Origin: Spirosoma fluviale
GTDB taxonomy: Bacteria > Bacteroidota > Bacteroidia > Cytophagales > Spirosomataceae
Direction: 5' to 3'
NCBI GenBank assembly: GCA_945906795.1
Contig: CAMDRO010000002.1
Location: 48,295-112,294, forward strand
DNA: 64,000 nucleotides
Part shown: in pieces, positions 28,115-37,125 of the stretch
Layout of the letters: each line of letters begins with the position of its first letter
Numbering within the stretch: the stretch's first letter is position 1
Notes under the pieces: generated by a model
The model's input: only the letters and a program-made list of their open reading frames with translations
Databases searched by the model: none
Told to the model about the DNA's origin: nothing
Made by a program: the position numbers and the translations under genes

Positions 28115-29812
28115 ATGCAATCACAAGGTTTACAAACATTAGATTACCTCGTATTTTTATTTTATTTCGTCGTTGTCGCTGGGTATGGTTATTGGGTATA
28201 CCAACGAAAAAAAGCCTTGATTACTACTTCCAGTGATTTTTTCTTAGCTGAGGGATCTTTGACTTGGTGGGCCATCGGGGCTTCATTAATAGCCTCTAAT
28301 ATTTCTGCTGAGCAATTTATTGGCATGTCGGGAAATGGTTTCCGATTAGGTTTGGCGATCGCTACCTATGAGTGGATGGCCGCCGCTACTTTATTAATTG
28401 TGGCTATTTTCTTTATGCCTATTTATTTGAAAAATAAAATTTTTACGATGCCTCAATTTTTGGCGCAACGTTATAGTCCTTCCGTAAGTTTAATCATGGC
28501 CATCTTTTGGTTGATGCTGTATATTGCAGTTAACCTGACATCGATTTTATATTTAGGGGCCTTAGCCATTACCACCATTTCAGGCATTGACGTGACCATT
28601 TGTATGATTGGTATGTCGGTTTTCGCGATCATCATCACCTTAGGCGGGATGAAGGTGATTGGTTATACCGATGTAATCCAAGTGTTTTTCTTGGTTTTAG
28701 GTGGCTTAGCCACTTCCTATTTAGCCTTGACGATGGTGACGGATCGTTTCGGCGGTTCAAGTGTTTTTGACGGAATTAGTCATTTATTGAATAAAGCTCC
28801 CGAGCATTTTCACATGATTTTGAATAAGGATTTAGGTCCAGATGGTAAATTATTAAATCCTAATTACCCAAGTTTGCCAGGATTGGCTGTGCTAGTCGGC
28901 GGTATGTGGATTATCAATTTGAATTATTGGGGATGTAATCAATACATTACTCAAAGAGCCTTAGGTGCTAATTTAAATACGGCCCGCAATGGTATTTTGT
29001 TTGCGGCCTTTTTGAAATTAATGATGCCCATTATCGTGGTCTTGCCGGGTATCGCCGCCTATTTATTATACAAGGACGGTATGTTCCAAACGGAAATGTT
29101 GAAGGATGGGGTTTTAAACCAAGATAGTGCGTATCCGGTGTTATTGAATTTATTGCCAACCGGCCTTAAAGGTTTGTCATTTGCCGCGTTAACCGCTGCG
29201 GTGGTTGCGTCGATGGCTGGAAAAGCGAATTCAATTTCAACTATATTTACCTTGGATATTTATAAAAAATACATGAATCCAAGTGCTGATGAGAAAACCT
29301 TAGTACGTGTAGGTCGGATCGCGATCGTTGCGTCGATGGTCGCGGCTGTGGTCATTGCCCCTTTAATGGGTATCGATAAAAAAGGGGGTTTTGAGTTTAT
29401 CCAAGAGTATACTGGATATGTATCTCCAGGTATTTTTGCTTTGTTTACCATGGGTTTCTTTTGGAAGAGAACTACTTCAAAGGCTGCTCTATTTGCGCTT
29501 TTAGGGGGAGTAACTTTTTCCATCATGACCAAGTTTATCCCTACGTGGACGGGCTTAAACGATACCCTATTTTATACTGCTTTTGCCGATGAAACAGGTA
29601 CCATGATGATTCCTTTTATGGACCGCATGGGCTGGGTATTTATATTCTGTATTATTTCGATGGTGGTAATCACTTTATCAGATCCTGAAAGCAAAAATAA
29701 TCCACAAGGATTGGAGATCGACGTAAAAATGTTCAAGCTGTCGCCAACCTTCATTTTTGGTACCGTGGTGATTTGTTTATTTTTAACTTTGGTGTATACG
29801 TATTTTTGGTAA
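28115..29812 (+). CDS. Sodium:solute symporter (SGLT/SSS family)
   Basis: FFLAEGSLTWWAIGASLIASNISAEQFIGMSGNGF and 13-14 predicted TM segments. Confidence 0.92.
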   Translation: MQSQGLQTLDYLVFLFYFVVVAGYGYWVYQRKKALITTSSDFFLAEGSLTWWAIGASLIASNISAEQFIGMSGNGFRLGLAIATYEWMAAATLLIVAIFFMPIYLKNKIFTMPQFLAQRYSPSVSLIMAIFWLMLYIAVNLTSILYLGALAITTISGIDVTICMIGMSVFAIIITLGGMKVIGYTDVIQVFFLVLGGLATSYLALTMVTDRFGGSSVFDGISHLLNKAPEHFHMILNKDLGPDGKLLNPNYPSLPGLAVLVGGMWIINLNYWGCNQYITQRALGANLNTARNGILFAAFLKLMMPIIVVLPGIAAYLLYKDGMFQTEMLKDGVLNQDSAYPVLLNLLPTGLKGLSFAALTAAVVASMAGKANSISTIFTLDIYKKYMNPSADEKTLVRVGRIAIVASMVAAVVIAPLMGIDKKGGFEFIQEYTGYVSPGIFALFTMGFFWKRTTSKAALFALLGGVTFSIMTKFIPTWTGLNDTLFYTAFADETGTMMIPFMDRMGWVFIFCIISMVVITLSDPESKNNPQGLEIDVKMFKLSPTFIFGTVVICLFLTLVYTYFW

Positions 29813-29829
29813 TAAATCTTTAGCTATTC

Positions 29830-29868
29830 AATGGGTTATTTAGCTCTTTGCTGAATAACCCATTTTTT
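29830..29868 (+). terminator. Rho-independent terminator after the SSS transporter
   Basis: Hairpin AATGGGTTATTTAGC-TCTTT-GCTGAATAACCCATT followed by TTTT. Confidence 0.85.
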
Positions 29869-29872
29869 ATAG

Positions 29873-30379
29873 ATTAAAAAGGAGCAAATACTTTTTGACG
29901 AAAGCCAACGATTTAACCAATGGTGGATATGGGCAATCATATTGGTCGCCATGGGTGTTTCCATTTATGTCAATATTCAAACGATTCAACTCCAAGAATC
30001 TCTTTTTAATTGGACCATTCTCAGTTTAATCATCCCCGGTTTATTGATTCCTTGCTTATTTTATTTCTTAATGCTCAAAACGAGAATTGAGACAAATGGA
30101 ATCTATGTGCGATTTATCCCGTTTCATTCGAAAGAAATTTTTATTGCTTGGGATCAGCTTGCGTCTTGCTACATTCGAACTTATAGCCCTTTGGATGAAT
30201 ACAGGGGATGGGGGATCAAATATGGTCTTGGTGGCGCGGGTAAAGTCTATAATGTCAGTGGAAACCAAGGTTTGCAATTAGTCTTTACGAATGGTTCTAG
30301 GTTGTTAATTGGCACTAAAAAACCAACAGAATTGCAAGAAGTGATTAACCAATTAGGTTTATTTCAAACCAATAAATAA
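29873..30379 (+). CDS. Hypothetical membrane protein; possible ATT start
   Basis: ORF track begins at TTG 29942, but the frame upstream to TAG 29870-29872 reads I-KKEQILFDESQRFNQWWIWAIILVAMG, coding-like and completing the first TM helix. No ATG/GTG/TTG there. Confidence 0.6.
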   Translation: MKKEQILFDESQRFNQWWIWAIILVAMGVSIYVNIQTIQLQESLFNWTILSLIIPGLLIPCLFYFLMLKTRIETNGIYVRFIPFHSKEIFIAWDQLASCYIRTYSPLDEYRGWGIKYGLGGAGKVYNVSGNQGLQLVFTNGSRLLIGTKKPTELQEVINQLGLFQTNK

Positions 30380-30444
30380 GCTTTTTAGACTTAGGTCTTA
30401 GCGCGCATAATTCACATGTAGGCGATTAGCAAAAATTAAAGCGC

Positions 30445-30452
30445 TATCTTTG
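30445..30452 (+). promoter_or_regulatory. Candidate -7 element TATCTTTG upstream of a DEAD-box helicase
   Basis: Matches TAnnTTTG; no clear -33 partner at 19-21 nt. Confidence 0.35.
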
Positions 30453-30507
30453 TGAAAATTATGAGGATGATGTTTTATTTCTCATAGCACACATTCTTAT
30501 AAAATTT

Positions 30508-31809
30508 ATGACATTTGAATCATTAAGCCTCATTGAGCCAATTTTAAGGGCGCTCAAAGAAGAGGGATATAGTATACCCACACCCATCCAGGCACAAGCC
30601 ATCCCCATCGTTCTTAAAGGAGCCGATTTATTGGGTTGCGCGCAAACAGGAACTGGAAAGACCGCCGCTTTTACTTTACCGATTATCCAACGATTATTGT
30701 CCAATCGACCTCAAGGTGTTCGCAGGACCGTAAAGGGTTTAATTGTTACGCCCACAAGGGAACTTGCCATACAAATTGGCGAAAGCTTTAATGCCTATGC
30801 CCGACATACGAATTTAAAATGCACCGTTATTTTTGGCGGTGTGGGTCAAAGTCCCCAAGTTTCTGCCTTACGCAACGGGGTCGATGTAGTTATCGCAACT
30901 CCAGGGAGATTATTGGACTTAATGAACCAAAAGCATTTAAGTCTACATGACGTAGAATATTTTGTGCTTGACGAGGCCGACCGAATGCTTGACATGGGTT
31001 TTATCCACGATGTTAAAAAGTTGTTAGCCGTTTTACCTCGCAAACGTCAATCCTTATTTTTCTCGGCAACCATGCCCCCTGAAATTGTAAAATTAGCCAG
31101 TACTATTTTGCATAATCCGGCTGAGGTTTCAGTTACTCCCGTTTCATCGACTGTTGATATAATAAACCAATCGGTTTATTTTGTTGACAAAGGAAATAAA
31201 AATGCCCTTTTGCTGACCATCCTACAAGATGAAAGCATTAAAACGGCTTTGGTATTTACACGAACCAAACACGGTGCGGATAAAGTGGTCAAGGTTTTAC
31301 TAGCCAAAAGCATAAAAGCAGAAGCCATTCATGGCAATAAATCTCAAAATGCCCGGCAAAATGCTTTGAAGAATTTCAAGGCACAAACAACGCGCGTTTT
31401 AGTGGCGACTGACATAGCTGCCAGAGGAATCGATGTAGATGAATTGGAATATGTGATTAATTTCGAATTGTCTAATATTGCGGAGACTTATGTGCATAGA
31501 ATCGGCCGGACCGGTCGTGCGGGTGCAAAGGGAACTGCTATTTCATTTTGTGATATTGAAGAAAAAGAATATTTACGCGACATAGAAAAGTTAATAGGCA
31601 AGAAAGTGCCTATCATTGAGGCGCATTTATATCCAATGAAAATATTTAAAGTGGAAAAGGCTGCCAAAACTCCACAAGGAAGAAGTGGGGGAGCTCAGCG
31701 CACTTCTGCCGATTTCAAACCTAGTAATAGCAATCCTGCTGCCTCACCCAGGTCTTTTGATAAAGCCAAAGGAGGGAAAAAGTGGTATGGAAAGAGTAAT
31801 AATTATTAA
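30508..31809 (+). CDS. DEAD/DEAH-box RNA helicase (RhlE-like)
   Basis: AQTGTGKT, PTRELAIQ, DEAD, SAT, ATDIAARGIDVDELEYVINFE, HRIGRTGRAG. Confidence 0.95.
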   Translation: MTFESLSLIEPILRALKEEGYSIPTPIQAQAIPIVLKGADLLGCAQTGTGKTAAFTLPIIQRLLSNRPQGVRRTVKGLIVTPTRELAIQIGESFNAYARHTNLKCTVIFGGVGQSPQVSALRNGVDVVIATPGRLLDLMNQKHLSLHDVEYFVLDEADRMLDMGFIHDVKKLLAVLPRKRQSLFFSATMPPEIVKLASTILHNPAEVSVTPVSSTVDIINQSVYFVDKGNKNALLLTILQDESIKTALVFTRTKHGADKVVKVLLAKSIKAEAIHGNKSQNARQNALKNFKAQTTRVLVATDIAARGIDVDELEYVINFELSNIAETYVHRIGRTGRAGAKGTAISFCDIEEKEYLRDIEKLIGKKVPIIEAHLYPMKIFKVEKAAKTPQGRSGGAQRTSADFKPSNSNPAASPRSFDKAKGGKKWYGKSNNY

Positions 31810-31814
31810 TTTCA

Positions 31815-32720
31815 ATGGAGTGGGTGAATAAAACGCTTTTGGTCATTGTAGGTCCTACTGCGGTAGGAAAAACAGACCTTTGCGTCCAATTAGCCCAGGA
31901 GTTGAATACTGAAATTATTAGTGCCGACTCACGTCAATTTTACAAAGAATTATCGATTGGTACCGCTAAGCCTAGTTTAAAAGAACAAGGTGGAATCACA
32001 CATCATTTCATTGATTCACATTCCATTCATGATTATTTTTCACCAGGAGATTTTGAACGCGAAGCATTGTCGCGTTTAACATCCTTGTTTGAACAAAATG
32101 ATTTTGTGATTACCACGGGAGGTTCTGGACTTTACCTCAAAGCATTGGTGGAAGGATTGGATGAAATGCCCGAGTTGGACATGGAATTAAGGAATTCATT
32201 GATGTCGAGGTTGCAAGCGGAGGGATTGGACGCCTTATTGGATGAGCTAAGAAAGCTAGATCCTGAGTACGCAGGCCAAGTCGATGTAAAAAATCCTCAG
32301 CGGGTAGTGCGTGCGTTGGAAGTGTGTAGGTCAAGCTCCAAAACCTATTCAGAATTCAGAAAAAGCAAGTCGGACATTCGTTCTTTTAAGATGTTAAAAT
32401 ACTGCTTGGATCGACCTAGAGAAGAATTATACCAACGAATCGATGCAAGAATGGATGCGATGCTCGAAAAAGGGCTAGTCGACGAAGCCAAAAAATATGC
32501 TGATTTTCAGGCCAATTATGCGCTTAAAACGTTGGGCTATAAGGAAGTTTACGGCTATTTACGTCAAGAATATGATGAAGCTGAATTAATCAGGTTGTTG
32601 AAACGAAACAGCCGACATTATGCTAAAAAGCAGTTGACCTGGTTTAGGCATCAAGATGAATATGTGTGGTTACATCCTGACCAGGCAAAAAATAGAATTT
32701 TAAAAGATTTAGAGCGATAA
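31815..32720 (+). CDS. miaA: tRNA dimethylallyltransferase
   Basis: IVGPTAVGKTDLCVQLA, ISADSRQFYKELSIGTAKP, HHFIDSHSI, TTGGSGLYLKAL, KRNSRHYAKKQLTWFR. Confidence 0.95.
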   Translation: MEWVNKTLLVIVGPTAVGKTDLCVQLAQELNTEIISADSRQFYKELSIGTAKPSLKEQGGITHHFIDSHSIHDYFSPGDFEREALSRLTSLFEQNDFVITTGGSGLYLKALVEGLDEMPELDMELRNSLMSRLQAEGLDALLDELRKLDPEYAGQVDVKNPQRVVRALEVCRSSSKTYSEFRKSKSDIRSFKMLKYCLDRPREELYQRIDARMDAMLEKGLVDEAKKYADFQANYALKTLGYKEVYGYLRQEYDEAELIRLLKRNSRHYAKKQLTWFRHQDEYVWLHPDQAKNRILKDLER

Positions 32721-32990
32721 ATATGCTTCTAGTCCACCCTCTAAATTTTGGCAATTTTTAAAACCTTTTGCGCTTAAGATTTGGCATGCAATCTGACTCT
32801 GCGTCCCATTGTAACAAATCAATGTATAGGCTTTTTCTGGAGAAATTTCGTTGATTCGTCGGAGTAAATCATCTAAAGGAATATGAATTCCCCCTACATT
32901 AAAATCGTCCCATTCTCGTTGGGTCCTAATGTCTAACACCGAAAGAGTCTCCAAGTTTTGTTTGAATACTTGGGCTGGAATGCCATTCAT
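32709..32990 (-). CDS. Rhodanese-like domain protein
   Basis: LDIRTQREWDDFNVGGIHIPL; active-site loop CYNGTQS. Confidence 0.85.
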   Translation of the reverse strand: MNGIPAQVFKQNLETLSVLDIRTQREWDDFNVGGIHIPLDDLLRRINEISPEKAYTLICYNGTQSQIACQILSAKGFKNCQNLEGGLEAYLSL

Positions 32991-32991
32991 G

Positions 32992-33294
32992 TTAATATCC
33001 GGCTGACTGCCATGCGACCATCCCGCCGATTAAATTACGTGGATTGGCAAATCCTTCCGAAATTAAATACTCTTTTGCTCGACCTGAACGCGCGCCAGAC
33101 CGACAATGAAGAATAATTTCTTGGTTTTTCCAATCTTCAATTTCATCCAACCGATCGGCTAATTCACCTAATGGAATCAAAGTCGCTCCAATATTGAATT
33201 CGTCAAATTCATATTCCTCTCTCACATCGATGATGTGTAGTTTTTCGCCTTGATCCAATCGGTTTTTAAGTTCTTCTATTTGAATATCTTCCAT
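32992..33294 (-). CDS. Rhodanese-like domain protein
   Basis: IIDVREEYEFDEFNIGATLIPLGEL; active-site loop CRSGARS. Confidence 0.9.
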   Translation of the reverse strand: MEDIQIEELKNRLDQGEKLHIIDVREEYEFDEFNIGATLIPLGELADRLDEIEDWKNQEIILHCRSGARSGRAKEYLISEGFANPRNLIGGMVAWQSAGY

Positions 33295-33297
33295 GAA

Positions 33298-34068
33298 TTA
33301 TTGATTTTCTCCGCCTACAACCCACACATCTATCGCATCTCCTGGGTGGATGCTTGTTCCGGTGCAAGTAGCGCAACTTTGTTTAAATACAGTTCCAGCC
33401 GGGAATTCACTATTGGCTTCATAGGTCACTTTTCCTATTTTTAAATTCATTCCTGCTAATATGATGTTGACTTCATCCATGGGCTTGCCTACTAAATCAG
33501 GCAATTCCATTTCGACATTTGCCGTACCATTTCCGATGAAAAGGTCTACGGCTGTGCCCTTGGGTATGTTGGCGCCAGCCTCTATTTTTCTGCCAAAAGC
33601 CTGAACTTCAATCACTTCTTTAATTCTGGGGTCGTTAACTTCGTGTACGATTCCTTTTCTCAAACCTAAGATAAATAGTTGTTGCTCTGCACTTCTTACG
33701 GATAAGCCGACCAAAGTGGGTAATTTAATCGTAGGAGGAGTTTCTGAATTGATGGTAATGTATATTTTTCTACCTGATTTGACCAATGAATTTGGCATCG
33801 GATATTGAGACAAAATAGTTAATGGCGGTTTATCTGCGGTGAAGGTACAATCTGAAATTTCATATTCCAACTCATTTTCACTGATCAATTCTTCCATTTT
33901 CTCAACGCTCATTCCTTTCAGGTTGGGAACTTTGATGGTTTCGCCATGGTGTGTACTCCAAGGTAAATAGACAAAGAAGAAAGCGAAAAACAAGACTAAA
34001 AATAAGGAAATAATGATCGCTATGTGCGTGTAAAGATCTTTCTTTCTTTGAGTCGGAATGATGGCCAT
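33298..34068 (-). CDS. PASTA domain membrane protein
   Basis: N-terminal TM helix and three PASTA repeats (VPNLKGMSVEKMEEL, LPTLVGLSVRSAEQQL, LPDLVGKPMDEVNIIL). Confidence 0.88.
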   Translation of the reverse strand: MAIIPTQRKKDLYTHIAIIISLFLVLFFAFFFVYLPWSTHHGETIKVPNLKGMSVEKMEELISENELEYEISDCTFTADKPPLTILSQYPMPNSLVKSGRKIYITINSETPPTIKLPTLVGLSVRSAEQQLFILGLRKGIVHEVNDPRIKEVIEVQAFGRKIEAGANIPKGTAVDLFIGNGTANVEMELPDLVGKPMDEVNIILAGMNLKIGKVTYEANSEFPAGTVFKQSCATCTGTSIHPGDAIDVWVVGGENQ

Positions 34069-34159
34069 GTGCTGTAAATTCGAATTTAATGCAAGTTATA
34101 ATAAATATGTGGCAATTTGGAAATTGTCTAATGGAAAATACGGCAGTTTTTGATTAAAA

Positions 34160-34187
34160 AAAGAGACGCGATGAATCGCGTCTCTTT
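34160..34187. terminator. Palindrome/terminator of the agacgcga family, copy 1
   Basis: Perfect 13-bp inverted repeat AAAGAGACGCGAT-GA-ATCGCGTCTCTTT; minus-strand reading ends in a T-run downstream of the Gfo/Idh gene. Confidence 0.85.
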
Positions 34188-34210
34188 CGTATTTTAGAAT
34201 TTTTAAACTT

Positions 34211-34241
34211 GCATTCAAATGCGTTTTGACGCATGGAATGC
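34211..34241. repeat. Nested imperfect hairpin
   Basis: GCATTC-AA-ATGCGT-TTTG-ACGCAT-G-GAATGC: two 6-bp stems stacked with a small internal bulge. Confidence 0.7.
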
Positions 34242-34263
34242 GGGGCTGTCAATTCTTTTTTTA

Positions 34264-35601
34264 TTAATATTTAAACACTTTATTTCCTGCCATAACCTCT
34301 TGCGATTTCTCGTCGAAAGTTACACGCATTCCTGTACGATATGCCGCATTTGACATGATCGTTGCAATAGAATGTTGGTATCCAGCTTCGATAGGCGCAT
34401 TTGGTGTTTTGCGAGAACGAACACATTCCATCCAATTTTTAATGTGGTTGAATGTTAATTGGTCTCCACCTGTATTGGCACTTGTTTCTACTACGATAGC
34501 TTCACCCAATTTCATGCTAGGTAATAGGTTGGCTTGCATCCCCATTTCTTTTGCATCTCTTTCACGAAGACCCCCATTTGGAGAAATGGTATTCGTGTCT
34601 AAGTTTAATTCACCAGAATTTGAGTAATAGATTTCTTTCGTTCCGCCGGCTCCATTTGAGAAGCGAGAAGTAAATTGAACTTGGAATCCTTTTGTTTTAT
34701 CATCTGAAGGGCCGTAATCAAATACAGTGGTTTGAGTATCTGCATTTACACGACCATCATTCCATTGGTAAATACCTCCGTTAGAAACCGCAGAACGAGG
34801 ATGCGTTAAACCAGAGAACCAGTGTACGGTATCAATTTGGTGTGACATCCATTGGCCCGAAATACCTGATGAATATGGCCAGAATAAACGATATTCTAAA
34901 TATTTACGCGGATCAAACGTATCTTTTGGACGGTTAATTAAGAAACGATTCCAATCAATATCGGATTCCTTTAAAATTTTAGTTAAGGCTGGACGTCTCC
35001 ATCTTCCTGGTTGGTTAACATTCCATAGCAACTCAACCATTTTGATGTCTCCGAATTTACCTGACTTGATAAAATCTTCTGCCGCAAAATAATTTGTTCC
35101 TGAACGACGTTGAGATCCAATTTGTACAATTTTATTGGATTCTTTTACCGCCTTTAAAACCGCACGGTTATCTTCCATGGTTTCTGCCAAAGGCTTCTCG
35201 CAATACGCATCACAACCCGCTTTTACGGCTTCAATTAAGTGAATTGCATGTTGGAAATCGGCAGTTGAAATAAATACAGCATCAATACCTTTTGACGCAT
35301 ATAACTCATCATTATTGCGGTAGGTTGTCACTTTGCTGCCCAATTGACTTTGGTAATAGGCTGCACCTTCTTCTCTACGGCGATTCCAAAGATCAGAAAG
35401 TCCGACCATTTCAAAATTCATCTCTTTCGATAAAGTTTTAAAAGGGGATACGTGTGATGATCGATGACGATCTGAAAAACCAACTGCAGCAACGCGCACC
35501 CGGTCATTGGCTCCTAAAATCTTGCTATAAGACTTAGGGCTAAAGGCAAAAGTACCTAGCGAAGCTATGGCACTTTTTTGAATAAATTCTCTTCTTTCCA
35601 T
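34264..35601 (-). CDS. Gfo/Idh/MocA family oxidoreductase
   Basis: N-terminal ERREFIQKSAIASLGTFAFSP export signal; IDAVFISTADFQHAIHLIEAVKAGCDAYCEKPLAETMEDNRAV. Confidence 0.92.
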   Translation of the reverse strand: MERREFIQKSAIASLGTFAFSPKSYSKILGANDRVRVAAVGFSDRHRSSHVSPFKTLSKEMNFEMVGLSDLWNRRREEGAAYYQSQLGSKVTTYRNNDELYASKGIDAVFISTADFQHAIHLIEAVKAGCDAYCEKPLAETMEDNRAVLKAVKESNKIVQIGSQRRSGTNYFAAEDFIKSGKFGDIKMVELLWNVNQPGRWRRPALTKILKESDIDWNRFLINRPKDTFDPRKYLEYRLFWPYSSGISGQWMSHQIDTVHWFSGLTHPRSAVSNGGIYQWNDGRVNADTQTTVFDYGPSDDKTKGFQVQFTSRFSNGAGGTKEIYYSNSGELNLDTNTISPNGGLRERDAKEMGMQANLLPSMKLGEAIVVETSANTGGDQLTFNHIKNWMECVRSRKTPNAPIEAGYQHSIATIMSNAAYRTGMRVTFDEKSQEVMAGNKVFKY

Positions 35602-35619
35602 GGTAATAGGTTTATAATT

Positions 35620-36981
35620 TTATTTAATTTCTCTGATTTTTATGTTCTTGTAAAAAACGGAATCACCATGCTCTTGAAATAAGATGGGTCCTGAGGCTTG
35701 AGCACCATAACCATCCCATTTGGCATGCTTGCTATGCGCCACTAATACTTTAAAGATATTGGAATTTCTTTCGTATTCTAACACTTTAAATCCATTTAAC
35801 CAGTGTTGAACGATGTTATTTGGATAAACGATGATACGTCCTTGATTCCATTCGCCTATTTTCTTTTGAAAACGTTTGTCGTTTTTGTCCGATGGAATGA
35901 TGTCATATAAACTGGCTAGTGTACGATTTCCAACGGTTCCTAATTTGGCATCTGGATGTTTCTCGTCATCTAACACTTGGTATTCTAAGCCGATAGCCGA
36001 CATGCCAGAAGCATATGTTTCGTTAACAAAATATTTAACACCAGAATTTGCTCCTTCGGTTAGTTTAAAATCAAAAACAAATTCAAAAGCCCCAAATTTC
36101 TCGTTGGTCAATATATCACCTCCATTACCTGATTCTTTTCCACCTGAAGAATTTACGTGTAACATTCCTTCTTCTGCAGTCCAAACTTTAGGAGGAGCTG
36201 TAGTTTTAAAAGCAGATCTGAACCCAGTTAAATCTTTCCCATTAAATAATAATTTAAATCCTAACGATTTTTCCTGAGCTGAAAGTGTATTCAAGGTATA
36301 GTTTTCCACGGGAGTCACACCATCTGCTGCGCGTGGTTGCATGTCTTTACCCGTTTGAATTCGAACATTTTTCCACATCACCTGCTTTCCAGCCGCCGCT
36401 TCTTTACCTATTGCATGTACCTGTAGCGCAATAAAACCAGAAGGGGTCATGTCGTCGATTAAGTTGGCCACCGGCACATCATTAATCCAAGTACGAATGA
36501 CACTGCCAATCGCCTCGATGCGGTATTTATTCCAAGCATCACGCTTGAAGGCTTTTTTAGCGGCAGGATTCATTTCATTTTGGTACAACCAACCTCTGCG
36601 GGCTTCGTCGTAGATTCCGCCGGACCAACCGCGATCCGAGGGATCTATTTCGACTTGGTATCCATGTACGCGGCCATTGTTAAACTCTGGTTTTGATAAA
36701 CTGCGGATTTGAATGCCTGAATTCATCGAGTTATCCACTTTTAATTCTAACTCAAGAATGAAATCACCATAGGTTTTCTCCGTCGACATGAAAGAATTTG
36801 GGGTGTTGGCCACCGTGGTGCCAATGATCACTCCATTTTTAATTTCGTATTTCGCTTGGCCATTTAATTGTTTCCAACCAGCAAATGTTTTTCCGTCAAA
36901 AAGGTTAGTCCATTTTTGCGCTTGCATGGCAGTTGGCAAAAGCATTACTGCTACAAGCATTGAGTAGATTGTTTTTTTCAT
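35620..36981 (-). CDS. Exported protein with two DUF1080 domains
   Basis: Two LFDGK/LFNGK-type repeats: WTNLFDGKTFAGWK...SGIQIRS and FKLLFNGKDLTGFR...SGVKYFV. Confidence 0.9.
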   Translation of the reverse strand: MKKTIYSMLVAVMLLPTAMQAQKWTNLFDGKTFAGWKQLNGQAKYEIKNGVIIGTTVANTPNSFMSTEKTYGDFILELELKVDNSMNSGIQIRSLSKPEFNNGRVHGYQVEIDPSDRGWSGGIYDEARRGWLYQNEMNPAAKKAFKRDAWNKYRIEAIGSVIRTWINDVPVANLIDDMTPSGFIALQVHAIGKEAAAGKQVMWKNVRIQTGKDMQPRAADGVTPVENYTLNTLSAQEKSLGFKLLFNGKDLTGFRSAFKTTAPPKVWTAEEGMLHVNSSGGKESGNGGDILTNEKFGAFEFVFDFKLTEGANSGVKYFVNETYASGMSAIGLEYQVLDDEKHPDAKLGTVGNRTLASLYDIIPSDKNDKRFQKKIGEWNQGRIIVYPNNIVQHWLNGFKVLEYERNSNIFKVLVAHSKHAKWDGYGAQASGPILFQEHGDSVFYKNIKIREIK

Positions 36982-37125
36982 AATTTGTATTTAAAGGTAT
37001 ATTTCTATTTCTTATAAAGATATAACCAATATTTTTTTACTCAAATTTTTATCCATAAATAGATTATTTTTTAACTGAATTTTTAATGTTAATCTATTAT
37101 TTTTGTAGATTATTAATTGAAATTT

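Noticed and set aside
32709-34068. Toxin-antitoxin or defence cluster of small minus-strand genes
   Set aside because: Translations are clear rhodaneses and a PASTA protein; no nuclease, toxin or antitoxin motifs.
37117-37125. TTG start for metZ
   Set aside because: An ATG occurs three codons downstream (37126), closer to the typical start.
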